Origin: Gammaproteobacteria bacterium
GTDB lineage: Bacteria > Pseudomonadota > Gammaproteobacteria > SZUA-229
Assembly (NCBI GenBank): GCA_029882395.1
Contig: JAOUKT010000008.1
Coordinates: 1-64,000, forward strand
Direction of reading: 5' to 3'
DNA: 64,000 nucleotides
The translations under genes and the position numbers were made by a program. Shown in pieces: positions 26,579-36,559 of the stretch. The notes beneath the pieces were generated by a model. It ran no database searches. It was given only the letters and a program-made list of their open reading frames with translations, and was not told the origin of the DNA. How positions within the stretch are numbered: position 1 is the first letter of the stretch; every line of letters starts with the position of its first letter.

Positions 26579-27775
26579 TCAGTCGTCAACCACCAAACCA
26601 TCTTTCTTGAACATGTTTTTCAAACCACGTATTGCCTGCCGCGTGCGGTGTTCGTTCTCAATCAAACTAAAGCGCACATGGTCATCACCGTATTCACCAA
26701 AACCGATACCTGGTGAGACTGCCACTTTGGCATCCAGTAACAGTTTTTTAGAAAATTCCAGCGATCCCATGTGACGATAGATTTCGGGTATTCTGGCCCA
26801 GACAAACATCGTGGCTTTGGGTTTAGTAACAGTCCAGCCTATATGATTAAGACCATCACAGAGCACATCACGTCGTTCCTGATACATCAAACGTATCTCT
26901 TCAACGCAATCCTGAGGACCTTCAAGCGCTGTGATCGCAGCGATCTGTATTGGTGTGAACATGCCATAATCAAGATACGACTTGATGCGTGCCAGAGCTG
27001 AAACCAGGGTTTCATTACCGACCATAAAGCCCACACGCCAGCCCGGCATATTATAGGTTTTTGATAATGAATAAAACTCAACCGCAACGTCTTTAGCGCC
27101 TTCCACCTGCAGAATCGAAACAGGTTGATAATCATCAAACACTATTTCAGCATAGGCGATATCTTGCACCACCCAAATTTCATGCTCACGCGCAATGGCC
27201 ACCACCTTCTCAAAGAATTCAAGCTCTACGCACTCACTGGTGGGGTTACCAGGAAAGTTGAGCACCAGCATTTTGGGTTTGGGCCATGAATTTTTTATAG
27301 CATTTTCGAGTTCCGCAAAAAAATCCACATCTTCACGCAAGGGTACATGGCGGATATCAGCACCGGCAATAACAAAACCATATGGGTGTATCGGGTAAGC
27401 AGGGTTAGGTACCAAAACCGCATCACCAGGGCCAACTGTCGCCATTGCAAGATGTGCCAGACCTTCTTTTGAGCCGATGGTGACAATCGCTTCTTTTTCC
27501 GGATCAAGGTCGACATCAAAGCGGCGTTTATAATAGTTACAGATAGCTTTTCGCAACCGCGGAATACCACGGGACATTGAATAGCGATGAGTATCATTTC
27601 GCTGAGTCGCTTCCACCATTTTATCGACAATGTGTGCAGGCGTCGGCTGATCGGGGTTTCCCATACCAAAGTCAATGATATCTTCACCTCTGGCTCGCGC
27701 CGCGGCTTTTAATTCATTCACGATGTTAAAAACATAAGGGGGAAGACGTTTTATACGGGGAAATTCATTTATCAC
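26579..27775 (-). CDS. alaC: Alanine transaminase AlaC
   Basis: 398 residues of a class I/II PLP aminotransferase. The conserved elements are [15 protein letters not shown], the [10 protein letters not shown] phosphate loop, [11 protein letters not shown] and the Schiff-base Lys in [18 protein letters not shown]. It resembles E. coli AlaC (YfdZ) closely and makes alanine from pyruvate and glutamate. The start is a GTG giving [16 protein letters not shown] see no better ATG. Its position ahead of hom on the same strand is common in gammaproteobacteria. Neighbouring relatives include LL-diaminopimelate aminotransferases, so some doubt over substrate remains. Confidence 0.87.
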   Translation of the reverse strand: MINEFPRIKRLPPYVFNIVNELKAAARARGEDIIDFGMGNPDQPTPAHIVDKMVEATQRNDTHRYSMSRGIPRLRKAICNYYKRRFDVDLDPEKEAIVTIGSKEGLAHLAMATVGPGDAVLVPNPAYPIHPYGFVIAGADIRHVPLREDVDFFAELENAIKNSWPKPKMLVLNFPGNPTSECVELEFFEKVVAIAREHEIWVVQDIAYAEIVFDDYQPVSILQVEGAKDVAVEFYSLSKTYNMPGWRVGFMVGNETLVSALARIKSYLDYGMFTPIQIAAITALEGPQDCVEEIRLMYQERRDVLCDGLNHIGWTVTKPKATMFVWARIPEIYRHMGSLEFSKKLLLDAKVAVSPGIGFGEYGDDHVRFSLIENEHRTRQAIRGLKNMFKKDGLVVDD

Positions 27776-28002
27776 AAAAAACTCAATTATCTGGTGTTAA
27801 AAATGGCAAAGTTACTGACGAAACGACAAACTGTCAATCGAGAAATCAGGATTTAAGCTAATTCTTTTCAAATTCATGATGAATAGCGTAAATTGTACTG
27901 TTTTGAGCAGCAAAACACACTGGATTTATTGAAATCGGCACCATAAAATAACCACTCACATTCTCACACCTGCACAATCAGCCGCGATGTAACCAGCCCA
28001 AA

Positions 28003-28386
28003 ATGAATTTCACTCAAGACACCGACGAATCCAGTACCCAGATACATTCATATACCGATGAATATTTTGTTATTAATCAAACAAAATATAACTGCCATTG
28101 CCAGCTTCATCGAGACGGACTGATAGATAGATGGCAACCGCTGGACGTCAATCACCTGCAATTCAGCGATTTTGATACCCTCTTAGCCTGCAAACCCGAG
28201 GTCATTCTGCTGGGTACCGGTTCTCACCTCATATTTCCAGCGGCAACTCTCAGGCAACAATTCATTCAGCACAATATCGGCCTCGAGATCATGGACACTG
28301 GCGGCGCCTGCCGAACCTATAACCTCTTATTATCAGAAGGCCGTAATGTGGCGGCAGCTATCTTACTAACCGACAGCCGCTTATAA
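28003..28386 (+). CDS. Mth938/NDUFAF3-like domain protein
   Basis: 127 residues of the small alpha/beta Mth938-like family (formerly DUF498). The marks are DFDTLLACKPEVILLGTG, then GLEIMDTGGACRTYNLLLSE and GRNVAAAILL. The eukaryotic relative NDUFAF3 helps assemble respiratory complex I; bacterial members have no settled role. The gene is monocistronic, divergent from alaC and followed by a strong hairpin terminator. Confidence 0.85.
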   Translation: MNFTQDTDESSTQIHSYTDEYFVINQTKYNCHCQLHRDGLIDRWQPLDVNHLQFSDFDTLLACKPEVILLGTGSHLIFPAATLRQQFIQHNIGLEIMDTGGACRTYNLLLSEGRNVAAAILLTDSRL

Positions 28387-28394
28387 ACAGCCAT

Positions 28395-28423
28395 AAAAAA
28401 TGGGGCTAGTCGCCCCATTTTTG
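28395..28423. terminator. Bidirectional terminator between the Mth938-like gene and rpoS
   Basis: An AAAAATGGGGC/GCCCCATTTTT stem with a short TAGT loop and U-runs on both strands. It lies 10 bases after the + strand gene and about 40 bases beyond the rpoS stop on the - strand. Confidence 0.9.
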
Positions 28424-28464
28424 ATTTCACTGTACCGCAGTCCGGAATGAACAACGGTTTTGCG

Positions 28465-29478
28465 TTAATCCTGTAACAATAGTTCTTCAGAAAAGCCCTG
28501 ATTTTCTAAAATTTTACGCATGCGTTTAAGTGCATCCATCTGAATTTGACGAACACGTTCTCGCGTCACGCCCAATTCTTTTCCAACATTCTCAAGCGTC
28601 TGTCGCTCATAACCATTCAGACCAAATCGCCTGACGATAACTTCACGCTGTTTTTCATCCAGCTGTTCAAGCCACAAAGCCAGATTGGCAAACACATCTT
28701 CGTCTTGCAGAATCAGTGACGGTTCCGGGTTATTTTCATCCGCAATCACCTCTAACAGAGGGCGATCATTTTCTTTACCAACCGGTACATCGACAGATGC
28801 TACTCGATCACGAAGGCCGAGCATTTTTTCAACAGCGCTGGCAGGTTTATCACAATAATCAGCAATTTCATCAATCGTCGGTTCATGGTCTTGTGTCTGC
28901 TGCAAGGTTCTGGCAGCACGCAAATATACATTCATTTCTTTGATGACATGAATAGGCAGGCGAATGGTGCGGGTTTGATTCATCAGCGCGCGTTCGATAG
29001 TCTGACGGATCCACCAGGTAGCATAGGTTGAAAACCTGAAGCCTCTTTCCGGATCGAATTTTTCGACCGCACGAATAAGCCCCAGATTACCTTCTTCAAT
29101 TAGATCCAGTAAGGCGAGACCACGATTCATATATCGGCGTGAAATTTTTACCACCAGACGCAGATTACATTCAATCATTCTGGCTCTGGAGGCAATATCG
29201 CCATTAAGCGCTTTGCGTGAAAAATAGACTTCTTCTTCAGCCGTTAATAATGGTGACGCTTCAATTTCTTTTAGATAAAGTCGTGTTGCATCCAGCTCGG
29301 CACGGGGCTCAGATTTTTTTGCCAGCGTTTTTTTCACCGTGTCGTCTGTTGTGACAGCCACGGCTTCATTATCTTCGCCGTCTTCATCCATACCAATGAC
29401 ATCATCGATGATTTCCGATTTTTCCAGGCTCACATCATCTATTGATGCTTGTTCTATATCTGTAGTAGCCACTGTCAT
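28465..29478 (-). CDS. rpoS: Stationary-phase sigma factor RpoS
   Basis: 337 residues. The acidic N-terminal region is followed by region 1.2 ([20 protein letters not shown]), region 2 ([36 protein letters not shown]), region 3 containing [11 protein letters not shown], the stretch used by RssB for ClpXP turnover in enterics, and region 4 ([19 protein letters not shown]). The nlpD-rpoS order is the standard gammaproteobacterial one. An AAAGGA ribosome-binding site precedes the ATG. Main promoters of rpoS often lie inside nlpD; I did not resolve one here. Confidence 0.97.
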   Translation of the reverse strand: MTVATTDIEQASIDDVSLEKSEIIDDVIGMDEDGEDNEAVAVTTDDTVKKTLAKKSEPRAELDATRLYLKEIEASPLLTAEEEVYFSRKALNGDIASRARMIECNLRLVVKISRRYMNRGLALLDLIEEGNLGLIRAVEKFDPERGFRFSTYATWWIRQTIERALMNQTRTIRLPIHVIKEMNVYLRAARTLQQTQDHEPTIDEIADYCDKPASAVEKMLGLRDRVASVDVPVGKENDRPLLEVIADENNPEPSLILQDEDVFANLALWLEQLDEKQREVIVRRFGLNGYERQTLENVGKELGVTRERVRQIQMDALKRMRKILENQGFSEELLLQD

Positions 29479-29627
29479 GTTTTATCCTTTATTTGAGCAG
29501 ACGTATAACCTCGTCTTTGCTCTATAATCTATATTTTTAATAGTAATGATAAAATGTAATCAAAACAACTTATTCAGCTCTTCTATCACGCCATATTAGA
29601 ATATACTAATAGGCTAACGCGAAGCTT

Positions 29628-30503
29628 TTATATTCGTGACGGTAAATATAACAAGGGATTAACAGGTTTACCGTTTTTTCTGATCTCAAAATGTAAAAGG
29701 TTTGTAACATTTAAGTTTTTACCTACAATAGCGATGATCTGGCCTTTTTTTACAACCGCTCCTTCTTTAACCAGCAGCTTTTTATTGTATGCATAAGCGC
29801 TTAAAAAAAGATCACTGTGTTTAATTATGATTAAATTGCCATAACTAAGCAGGCCAGATCCGCTATATACCACCTTGCCACTCTCAGAAGCCGTTATGTT
29901 TTGATCAGACTCACCCTTAATATCAATGCCCTTACGGTTATTATTGTTAGCGGCGAAGGTTGTTATTACTTTACCTTTAAATGGCCATGACCAGCTAAGT
30001 TTTCTGGCAGATGACTGATCGGTATCGGCAGCAGGTATCGGTGTTTTTTTAACTGCCGTGGCGGGTTTTTTATAATGGTATTTAGGGCTCGAAAATTTCT
30101 TACTGCGGATAATATTAGCGTTCTTGTTTCTATCCCATTTATTGATTGCCGGTGCTTTTGGCACATTGCCAGCGATAGAATAATCGGGAACCTCAACCTC
30201 TTCTGTGTGGCGCTTCTCGTTGCCACCAAACAAATAAGTTTTACCTTCAGGCTCTACCACAGGTGCTGCCATTTTTAGCCGCTGGCCCGGATAAATCGTA
30301 TAAGGCTTTACGATATTGTTCCACTTTATAATAAGTTTGAAATCAAGATCATAACGCCATGCAATTGAATAAAGCGTATCACCCTGATGAACCGTATATT
30401 GATAGGGATCCCAGTTAATCACTTTATCGCGAATATTTTCTTCGTTGCTGCAGGCGGCAAGAAGAAAACTGATAAAGATGATTGGTGTAAGACGTTTCTT
30501 CAT
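29628..30503 (-). CDS. nlpD: LysM-M23 lipoprotein NlpD
   Basis: 291 residues. A lipoprotein signal ends at LLAAC (Cys18). A LysM domain (YTVHQGDTLYSIAWRYDLDF) binds peptidoglycan. A Pro/Lys-rich linker leads to an M23/LytM domain (KGIDIKGESD, LSAYAYNKKLLV, LHFEIRKNGKPVNPLLYL). The zinc-ligand positions are degenerate (no HxxxD and no HxH), as in NlpD/EnvC, which activate amidases rather than cut. It probably activates an AmiC-type amidase at division. The start follows the yqaA stop by one base. Confidence 0.93.
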   Translation of the reverse strand: MKKRLTPIIFISFLLAACSNEENIRDKVINWDPYQYTVHQGDTLYSIAWRYDLDFKLIIKWNNIVKPYTIYPGQRLKMAAPVVEPEGKTYLFGGNEKRHTEEVEVPDYSIAGNVPKAPAINKWDRNKNANIIRSKKFSSPKYHYKKPATAVKKTPIPAADTDQSSARKLSWSWPFKGKVITTFAANNNNRKGIDIKGESDQNITASESGKVVYSGSGLLSYGNLIIIKHSDLFLSAYAYNKKLLVKEGAVVKKGQIIAIVGKNLNVTNLLHFEIRKNGKPVNPLLYLPSRI

Positions 30504-30504
30504 T

Positions 30505-31080
30505 CTATTTTGAATAGATAAGATATCCGGCGATAATTAAAATGACTGTAAGCCAGCCTATCCACTCAATATAATGCTTAACTTTTGACTCCAGCTTTGG
30601 CCCTGCCCAGGCCATTAATAATGACACCATAAAAAAATGTGCACTGCGACCAATTAATGCTGCCAGAATAAATGGCAATAAAGCCATATTCAACGCACCG
30701 GCCGATAAGGTAAACAGTTTGAAAGGGATAGGTGAAAAACCAGCGACGATAACAGCCCAAAAACCCCATTCTGTAAACCAGGCGACGGCTGTATTGTATT
30801 TATCAATATAGCCGACATTGATGAGCACAGGCTCGACAAGGTGCATGGCATAGGCACCTATAAAATAACCAAGTATTCCCCCTGCTACAGAAGTAACCGT
30901 GGTAAGTATGGCTAAACGAACAGCACGATCGGGATTTGCCATGGCCATCGGTGCCAGCATCAGAGCCGTTGGTACCGGGAAAAAAATTGATTCAATAAAG
31001 CTGACAAAAGCCAGATATTTTTCGGCGTGTTTATGAGCTGCCCAGAACATTGTTCTGTTATAAAGTCCTGCAAAAATCAT
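30505..31080 (-). CDS. YqaA-family membrane protein (VTT/DedA-like)
   Basis: 191 residues with about five hydrophobic segments. SFIESIFFPVPTALML and the later AGFSPIPFKLFTLSAGALNM carry the proline-containing re-entrant motifs of the VTT/DedA superfamily, whose members flip lipids or export small molecules. The YqaA subgroup has no firm function. It sits between pcm and nlpD with no gap on either side (TAA directly followed by ATG), so it is part of the surE-pcm-nlpD-rpoS transcription unit. Confidence 0.85.
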   Translation of the reverse strand: MIFAGLYNRTMFWAAHKHAEKYLAFVSFIESIFFPVPTALMLAPMAMANPDRAVRLAILTTVTSVAGGILGYFIGAYAMHLVEPVLINVGYIDKYNTAVAWFTEWGFWAVIVAGFSPIPFKLFTLSAGALNMALLPFILAALIGRSAHFFMVSLLMAWAGPKLESKVKHYIEWIGWLTVILIIAGYLIYSK

Positions 31081-31758
31081 TTAACGATCCGCTCCATTTA
31101 GCATCGGTACAAAAAAGACATTTTCAATTGTTTCACGGACAAACTCATCACCTTGTCTTTCGACGACAAGCAAACTTTGTGAGTCTGTCTGATTGCCCAC
31201 CGGAATAACCAATATACCGCCATCAGCGAGTTGTTGTAACAGGGCATCAGGTACTTCTGATGGCGCGGCTGTGACAATAATCGCCGGATACTCTGCAAAC
31301 TCTTGCCAGCCCCAGCTGCCATCAGTATGCCGTAAATGTATATTGTTATAGCCGAGCTGACTAAAACGCATTCTTGCCTGATTTGAAAGTGCCGCAATAC
31401 GCTCGACTGAATACACTTGTTTGATCAGCCTGGATAAAATCGCCGCCTGATAACCCGAACCAGTGCCGACCTCGAGGACTTTATCGGGAATACCGTGTGA
31501 CAATATCAGCTCGGTCATCCTCGCAACAATATACGGCTGAGAGATCGTCACACCATGATTAATCGGCAGCGAGGTATCCTCGTAGGCACGGTGAGCCATC
31601 GCTTCATCAATAAACAAATGCCTGGGCGTGGTGCGTATCACCTCGAGCACCGATTCGTTCTTAATGCCTTTGTGCTGTAGTCTCTGTATTAAACGATCAC
31701 GGGTACGCTGAGACGTCATGCCAATACCCTGAATTGATTCTGGCGTGGCTTTTAACAT
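31081..31758 (-). CDS. pcm: Protein-L-isoaspartate O-methyltransferase
   Basis: 225 residues from the ATG at 31758; a GTG four codons earlier is also open. Family marks are the substrate loop HLFIDEAMAHRAYEDTSLPINHG, the SAM-binding VLEVGTGSGYQAAIL and VTAAPSEVPDALLQQL. The enzyme methylates isoaspartyl residues so that damaged proteins can be repaired, which matters in stationary phase. The start overlaps the surE stop by 7 bases. The C-terminal half also opens in another frame, but that is a shadow. Confidence 0.95.
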   Translation of the reverse strand: MLKATPESIQGIGMTSQRTRDRLIQRLQHKGIKNESVLEVIRTTPRHLFIDEAMAHRAYEDTSLPINHGVTISQPYIVARMTELILSHGIPDKVLEVGTGSGYQAAILSRLIKQVYSVERIAALSNQARMRFSQLGYNNIHLRHTDGSWGWQEFAEYPAIIVTAAPSEVPDALLQQLADGGILVIPVGNQTDSQSLLVVERQGDEFVRETIENVFFVPMLNGADR

Positions 31759-32501
31759 GATTTCAGCCACTCGGATAAATCATGCATGCTCTCATAACGG
31801 GTTAAATCAATTTGCAAAGGCGTCACTGACACATAATCCGATCGCAGAGCATGAAAGTCGGTGCCCTCTCCGGCATCCTGTTCAGGTCCCGGCGGGCCCA
31901 CCCAGAAAATATCCTCACCACGCGGATCGCGATCAATGATCACATCTTCTGCCTTGTGGCGGTTACCTAAGCGCGTCGCCCTGAAGCCTTTTATCTGCTT
32001 CCAGGGCAGGTCCGGCACATTAACATTTAAAATAGTATCGTGATTTAGTGGCTGTTTCATCAATGTCTCAACCAGCTTCACCACAGCAATACCCGCCGAC
32101 TCAAAATTCCACGGATTAAAAGCCCCCATGGAAACCGCAATTGCCGGAAAACCCAGAAAGCGGCCCTCAGTTGCAGCCGCAACAGTGCCTGAATAGAGCA
32201 CATCATCACCCAGATTAGGGCCGTCATTAATGCCTGAAATCACCATATCGGGTGGCTTATGTTTCATTAAACCGGTTATCGCCAGATGCACACAGTCGCT
32301 GGGCGTACCATCAACGCTTTTAAAGCCATTTTTATGATCAGCCACGTGTAATGGCCGGGTTAAGGTTAGTGAATGACTGGAAGCACTGCGGTTGCGGTCG
32401 GGTGCGACAACCGTAATCTCAGCAATCGCCGCTAAAGCCTTTGCCAGTACCTGTATACCCGGTGCCAGATAACCATCGTCATTACTAATTAAAATATGCA
32501 C
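31752..32501 (-). CDS. surE: 5'/3'-nucleotidase SurE
   Basis: 249 residues. The metal site opens the protein (ILISNDDGYLAPGI); further motifs are APDRNRSASSHSLTL, VDGTPSDCVHLA and SGINDGPNLGDDVLYSGTVAAA. It dephosphorylates nucleoside monophosphates and short polyphosphates during stress. The start is a GTG. It is the first gene of the surE-pcm-yqaA-nlpD-rpoS run and is divergent from the smr-like gene. Confidence 0.95.
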   Translation of the reverse strand: MHILISNDDGYLAPGIQVLAKALAAIAEITVVAPDRNRSASSHSLTLTRPLHVADHKNGFKSVDGTPSDCVHLAITGLMKHKPPDMVISGINDGPNLGDDVLYSGTVAAATEGRFLGFPAIAVSMGAFNPWNFESAGIAVVKLVETLMKQPLNHDTILNVNVPDLPWKQIKGFRATRLGNRHKAEDVIIDRDPRGEDIFWVGPPGPEQDAGEGTDFHALRSDYVSVTPLQIDLTRYESMHDLSEWLKSC

Positions 32502-32585
32502 AATATTATTATTCGACCTGCCAAAAACTCTATAGTAATGTATTGGGGTCTTAACATCACCAATATTTTTAGTTAAAAATCACAA

Positions 32586-33134
32586 ATGTCATCGAAAAAC
32601 TCTAAAGATAATAATGACTTGCAGCTTTTCAAAGCAGCCATGCAAGGAGTCACGCCGATCCAGCATGACCGTGTAATTCATAAAAACGTGACAAAAACTG
32701 CTGCTAAAAAGCCTGTTCACTCAGCTCAGCGTAAAACCGACAATGACAGCCGGCTACTATCAACGCTTAATGTTCCGGATTGTGATGTCATACTTGGCTT
32801 TGAAAGGCCCGGCCCTCAAAAAAGCCTGATGAAGAAATTACGCCAGGGAAAAATGCCGATTGAGGCTTCACTGGATTTACACGGCCATACGGCTGAACAG
32901 GCACGCAGCGCTATGATCGAATTTATGCACTATTGCCAGCTGCAACAACTAAAAGTTGTCTGCATAGTGCATGGCAAAGGTTTTGGCTCCAGCGAAAAGA
33001 AAGCCGTGATCAAACCGCTTATCAATAAATGGTTACAGGAACTCAATCAAGTACTGGCTTTTTGCTCGGCCCAGGCAAAAGATGGCGGCACCGGAGCGGT
33101 ATATGTATTGCTTAGAAAAGATAAATCATGCTAA
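32586..33134 (+). CDS. Smr-domain protein (SmrA/SmrB-like)
   Basis: 182 residues. A low-complexity, Lys-rich N-terminal half is followed by a C-terminal Smr domain with LDLHGHTAEQARSAM, the HGKGFGS loop and the closing GGTGAVYVLLRK. Smr domains nick nucleic acids. SmrB in E. coli cleaves mRNA at collided ribosomes, but that form has a DLHG version and N-terminal helix I cannot match with certainty, so SmrA is equally possible. It lies 37 bases before the deacetylase gene and may be cotranscribed. Confidence 0.85.
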   Translation: MSSKNSKDNNDLQLFKAAMQGVTPIQHDRVIHKNVTKTAAKKPVHSAQRKTDNDSRLLSTLNVPDCDVILGFERPGPQKSLMKKLRQGKMPIEASLDLHGHTAEQARSAMIEFMHYCQLQQLKVVCIVHGKGFGSSEKKAVIKPLINKWLQELNQVLAFCSAQAKDGGTGAVYVLLRKDKSC

Positions 33135-33171
33135 ATGCCCGTTATAAACTCAATAGCAAGGGATAAATGCC

Positions 33172-34116
33172 GTGGCCAAAGCACTCATCGTTTATGATGA
33201 TGAATCACTGTCTGAATATAGCTTTGGCAACGACCACCCGTTTGGGCCAATGCGCTACGCCGCTTTTTATCAGCAATTTATCAAACAGGGCCTGCACAAA
33301 CTCACCGCTCATGGCATTGCATCTTCCGCCACTAAAGAACAAATCACCTTATTTCACACACAACAATACCTCGATCACGTGATGACACTGTCAGCTATCG
33401 GCGAGGGCTATTTAGATTACGGTGATACCCCGGTATTTAAAGGCATCTACGAAGCCGCGGCACGTGTCGTAGGCACCACGATTGATGCGGTCGACAAAAT
33501 CATGGCTGGTGATTTTAAAAGAGCCTTCATCCCTATTGCCGGCCTGCATCACGCCAGAAGGGATAAAGCGGCGGGCTTTTGTGCGTTTAATGACTGCGGT
33601 GTTGCCATCGAATGGTTGCGCAAACAATACAATATCAAAAAAGTAGCTTATATCGATATTGATGCCCACCATGGTGACGGTGTGTTTTATGGTTTTGAAA
33701 CAGACCCTGACTTACAGTTTGCAGACATTCATGAAGATGGCATTTATTTATACCCCGGCACCGGGCACATGAACGAAACAGGCAAAGCCGAAGCCACTGG
33801 CACTAAACTAAACCTGCCGGTACCGATGCATGCCGATGACGCGCGTTTTAAAAAAGAATGGGAAAAAATAGAAACCTACCTGCACCTCAGGCAGCCTGAA
33901 TTCATTCTGTTTCAATGCGGTGCAGACAGTATAAAAAACGACCCGATCACCGATTTAAACTTCACACCGCAGTCACATGCTTTCGCTGCCCGCCAATTAA
34001 AAAAAATGGCCGATCAATATGCCAACGGCAGACTACTGACAATGGGAGGTGGTGGCTATAATTTAAATAACATTGCAAGCACCTGGTGTGCCGTCATCGA
34101 AGCGCTGATCGAATAA
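33172..34116 (+). CDS. Histone-deacetylase-family zinc hydrolase
   Basis: 314 residues of the arginase/deacetylase fold. Active-site elements are GLHHARRDKAAGFCAFND (His pair), the Zn ligands in YIDIDAHHGDGVFYGF, the second Asp in FQCGADSIKNDP and the late catalytic Tyr in GGGGYNL. Bacterial members include AcuC-like lysine deacetylases and acetylpolyamine amidohydrolases; which applies is not visible. The start is a GTG with AAGG upstream. Confidence 0.87.
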   Translation: MAKALIVYDDESLSEYSFGNDHPFGPMRYAAFYQQFIKQGLHKLTAHGIASSATKEQITLFHTQQYLDHVMTLSAIGEGYLDYGDTPVFKGIYEAAARVVGTTIDAVDKIMAGDFKRAFIPIAGLHHARRDKAAGFCAFNDCGVAIEWLRKQYNIKKVAYIDIDAHHGDGVFYGFETDPDLQFADIHEDGIYLYPGTGHMNETGKAEATGTKLNLPVPMHADDARFKKEWEKIETYLHLRQPEFILFQCGADSIKNDPITDLNFTPQSHAFAARQLKKMADQYANGRLLTMGGGGYNLNNIASTWCAVIEALIE

Positions 34117-34163
34117 ACGATATAACAGAGCTGGCAGACAGTCAGCGCTGTGCTTTGATCAAC

Positions 34164-35015
34164 TTATAAACCGTGTATATCACCACCGATTCCAAAAATC
34201 AGAAAAATTTCAGCTTCTCTGTTTTGATCCTTAAGGTAACTACCTGCCTGAATATACCAGCGTGGATTATTAAAAACACTCAGTCTTGCCGCGTATTGCT
34301 GATACCAGGTTATACCGACTCTTTCTTGAATCAAATCACTTTTTTTGACATGCAGGTATTCATGGTACGGGCCAATATAACGGTGAACCCTGCCACTATC
34401 TAAAACCGTTTCAAATAATAGAAAAAATTTATTTGCAAGCAGTTCATCGTCTGCCGCCATTAATATTTCATGCTCCCGTTCAAGATAATACGGTCCGGGC
34501 CCGGGGAATGAATAAGAAGACAAAACGCTAACATTTCTAACAATAGTGCTCGCAAACTGCGCCCGAAGCGTGAACTGAAACAAAACCCTGTTACCATAGC
34601 CTGCCTGCTCATCACCGGCTCTGTTTTCAAGTTCATCATCACCGAAAAGATCCTGATTAGATGCAAAAGATAATAACGAAGCATTCTTGCCACTAAATTT
34701 CAGCCGGTCATATTGCAGCCGAATTTGCAGCACAGTCACCGGCATCAGTTCAAAATGAAAACCCGTGCGAAAGAATGCAGGATTGAGATTTGCCTGGAGA
34801 CCAGACTGGTAATACAGACCATGCCACAAGGGTGAATCATCATGGCGATAAACAGTACGGTAAAAGCCGTTTGCTGAGACAGACAAACCCAAAGGATTGT
34901 AGAGAGAAAGCAAATCCAGTTCCAGCCTGGCAAAAGCAGCCTTCTCTGCGAGGCTGGCGCTGCATAGGCTAAACAGCAAAAAAAACACTGATGCAAAAAA
35001 AGAGAACGGGCGCAT
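34164..35015 (-). CDS. Exported protein of unknown function, possible outer-membrane barrel
   Basis: 283 residues from ATG 35015, chosen because GAGGAG precedes it and the product then opens with a clean signal peptide (MRPFSFFASVFFLLFSLCSASLA). The longer open frame adds 46 unlikely residues. The mature part is rich in alternating aromatic strands (for example GFHFELMPVTVLQIRLQYDRL, RVLFQFTLRAQFAS, RWYIQAGSYLKD), which suggests an outer-membrane beta-barrel. I recognise no family. Confidence 0.7.
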   Translation of the reverse strand: MRPFSFFASVFFLLFSLCSASLAEKAAFARLELDLLSLYNPLGLSVSANGFYRTVYRHDDSPLWHGLYYQSGLQANLNPAFFRTGFHFELMPVTVLQIRLQYDRLKFSGKNASLLSFASNQDLFGDDELENRAGDEQAGYGNRVLFQFTLRAQFASTIVRNVSVLSSYSFPGPGPYYLEREHEILMAADDELLANKFFLLFETVLDSGRVHRYIGPYHEYLHVKKSDLIQERVGITWYQQYAARLSVFNNPRWYIQAGSYLKDQNREAEIFLIFGIGGDIHGL

Positions 35016-35254
35016 AAGGCGACTCCTCTGTTTAATGCTTTCACAATGCATGGCTTTGAAGCAGGCAAAAAAACCACTGCCCTTTAATAAGATTCTATCT
35101 ATTTTCTGCCAAAGGTCGATACATAATTGAAAATAAAAGCCGCCGAAATACACATAATATGAGCCTGATAGGTTTTTTATTAATTACCGGCATTAATGCA
35201 ACTTTAGTACGTTTAAGATTGATTTTATCTCGGGGATGTTACAGAGTGTCGGCC

Positions 35255-36544
35255 ATGGATAATAAAACAAAAGATCTACGCGAAAAAATTTCATGGGCAA
35301 TGTATGACTTTGCCAATTCAGGGTATGCAACGGTGGTCTTAACGGCTGTTTTTAATACCTGGTTTGTTTCTGGCATCGCCATGGCTGGTGGCTTTGATTC
35401 AGGCACGGCAACATTACTCTGGACGGCCGCGATTGCCACCGGTAATTTTATTATTTTATTCAGCGCCCCCGTTATTGGCGCCATTGCCGATATTTATGCC
35501 ATTCGTAAGCGCTTGCTGCTTGCCAGCTCAATTGGCTGCATCAGTTTCACCGCCTTGCTTGCCATCCCGCAAGCCGGTGACATCTGGCTGGCAATGGCGC
35601 TGTTAGTCATTTCATATTTTATGTTTGCAACCGGTGAAAACCTGATCGCGGCTTTTCTGCCTGAATTAACAAGCCCTGAAACCATCGGCAGGCTTTCAGG
35701 TTATGGCTGGGCTTTAGGTTTTATGGGCGGGCTACTGACACTGGTATTATGTCTTGTTTATATAAATTCGGCCGAGCAAGCAGGCCACTCAGCCGCGCAA
35801 TTTATACCCGTTACCATGCTGATTGTATCCGCCTGTTTTTTTGTTTCTGCCGTGCCGACTTTTTTGTGGTTAAAAGAAAGAGGCAAACCCAGCGGCAAGT
35901 CTACTCACCGGGTCATTAAAAACACTTTTGCCGAACTAAAGACCACACTTGGCAATCTCAAACACTACCCTGATCTGAAACTTTTTATGTACTCACTGAC
36001 CTGTTTTCATGGCGGCATTTATATCGTTATTGTGCTGGCAGCCGTTTATGCTGAACAAGCCATGGGATTTGATACCAAACAAAATATTATCTTGATTGCA
36101 GTCGTCAATATTACCGCTGCCATTGGGGCTTTTGGTTTTGGTCACTTGCAAGATAAAATCGGCTCTGTTCGCACTTTAACACTGACATTGCTGATCTGGT
36201 GCATTGCCATCATTATTGTCTGGTCAAGCGATGACGTGCTTGTTTTCTGGATAGCTGCAAACCTGATTGGTGTCGCATTAGGCGCTTCACAGTCAGCCAG
36301 CCGGGCGTTGATGGGTTTGTTCAGTCCTCCCGGTCATTATGGTGAATATTTTGGATTATGGGGCCTGTGTGTAAAACTGGCAGCCATTATTGGCCCCATC
36401 AGCTATGGCGTACTCAACAAACTCACGGCAGGCGATCACCGCAGCAGTCTGTTAATTACACTGGTGTTCTTTATTACTGGCCTGGTTTTATTGCTAAGAG
36501 TCAATGAACAGCGCGGCAGACAAAGAGCGGGCCATGATTTTTAA
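35255..36544 (+). CDS. MFS transporter, UMF1/Atg22-like
   Basis: 429 residues from ATG 35255 (MDNKTKDLREKISWAMYDFA). The 32 extra upstream codons are not conserved-looking. About twelve hydrophobic segments are present. The AMYDFANSGYATVV entry and the GFGHLQDKIGSVRTL loop typify the UMF1 family, related to yeast vacuolar amino acid effluxer Atg22. The bacterial substrate is unknown; amino acid or peptide export is a guess. It is divergent from the exported barrel-like protein. Confidence 0.85.
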   Translation: MDNKTKDLREKISWAMYDFANSGYATVVLTAVFNTWFVSGIAMAGGFDSGTATLLWTAAIATGNFIILFSAPVIGAIADIYAIRKRLLLASSIGCISFTALLAIPQAGDIWLAMALLVISYFMFATGENLIAAFLPELTSPETIGRLSGYGWALGFMGGLLTLVLCLVYINSAEQAGHSAAQFIPVTMLIVSACFFVSAVPTFLWLKERGKPSGKSTHRVIKNTFAELKTTLGNLKHYPDLKLFMYSLTCFHGGIYIVIVLAAVYAEQAMGFDTKQNIILIAVVNITAAIGAFGFGHLQDKIGSVRTLTLTLLIWCIAIIIVWSSDDVLVFWIAANLIGVALGASQSASRALMGLFSPPGHYGEYFGLWGLCVKLAAIIGPISYGVLNKLTAGDHRSSLLITLVFFITGLVLLLRVNEQRGRQRAGHDF

Positions 36545-36559
36545 AACAAGCATCTGACT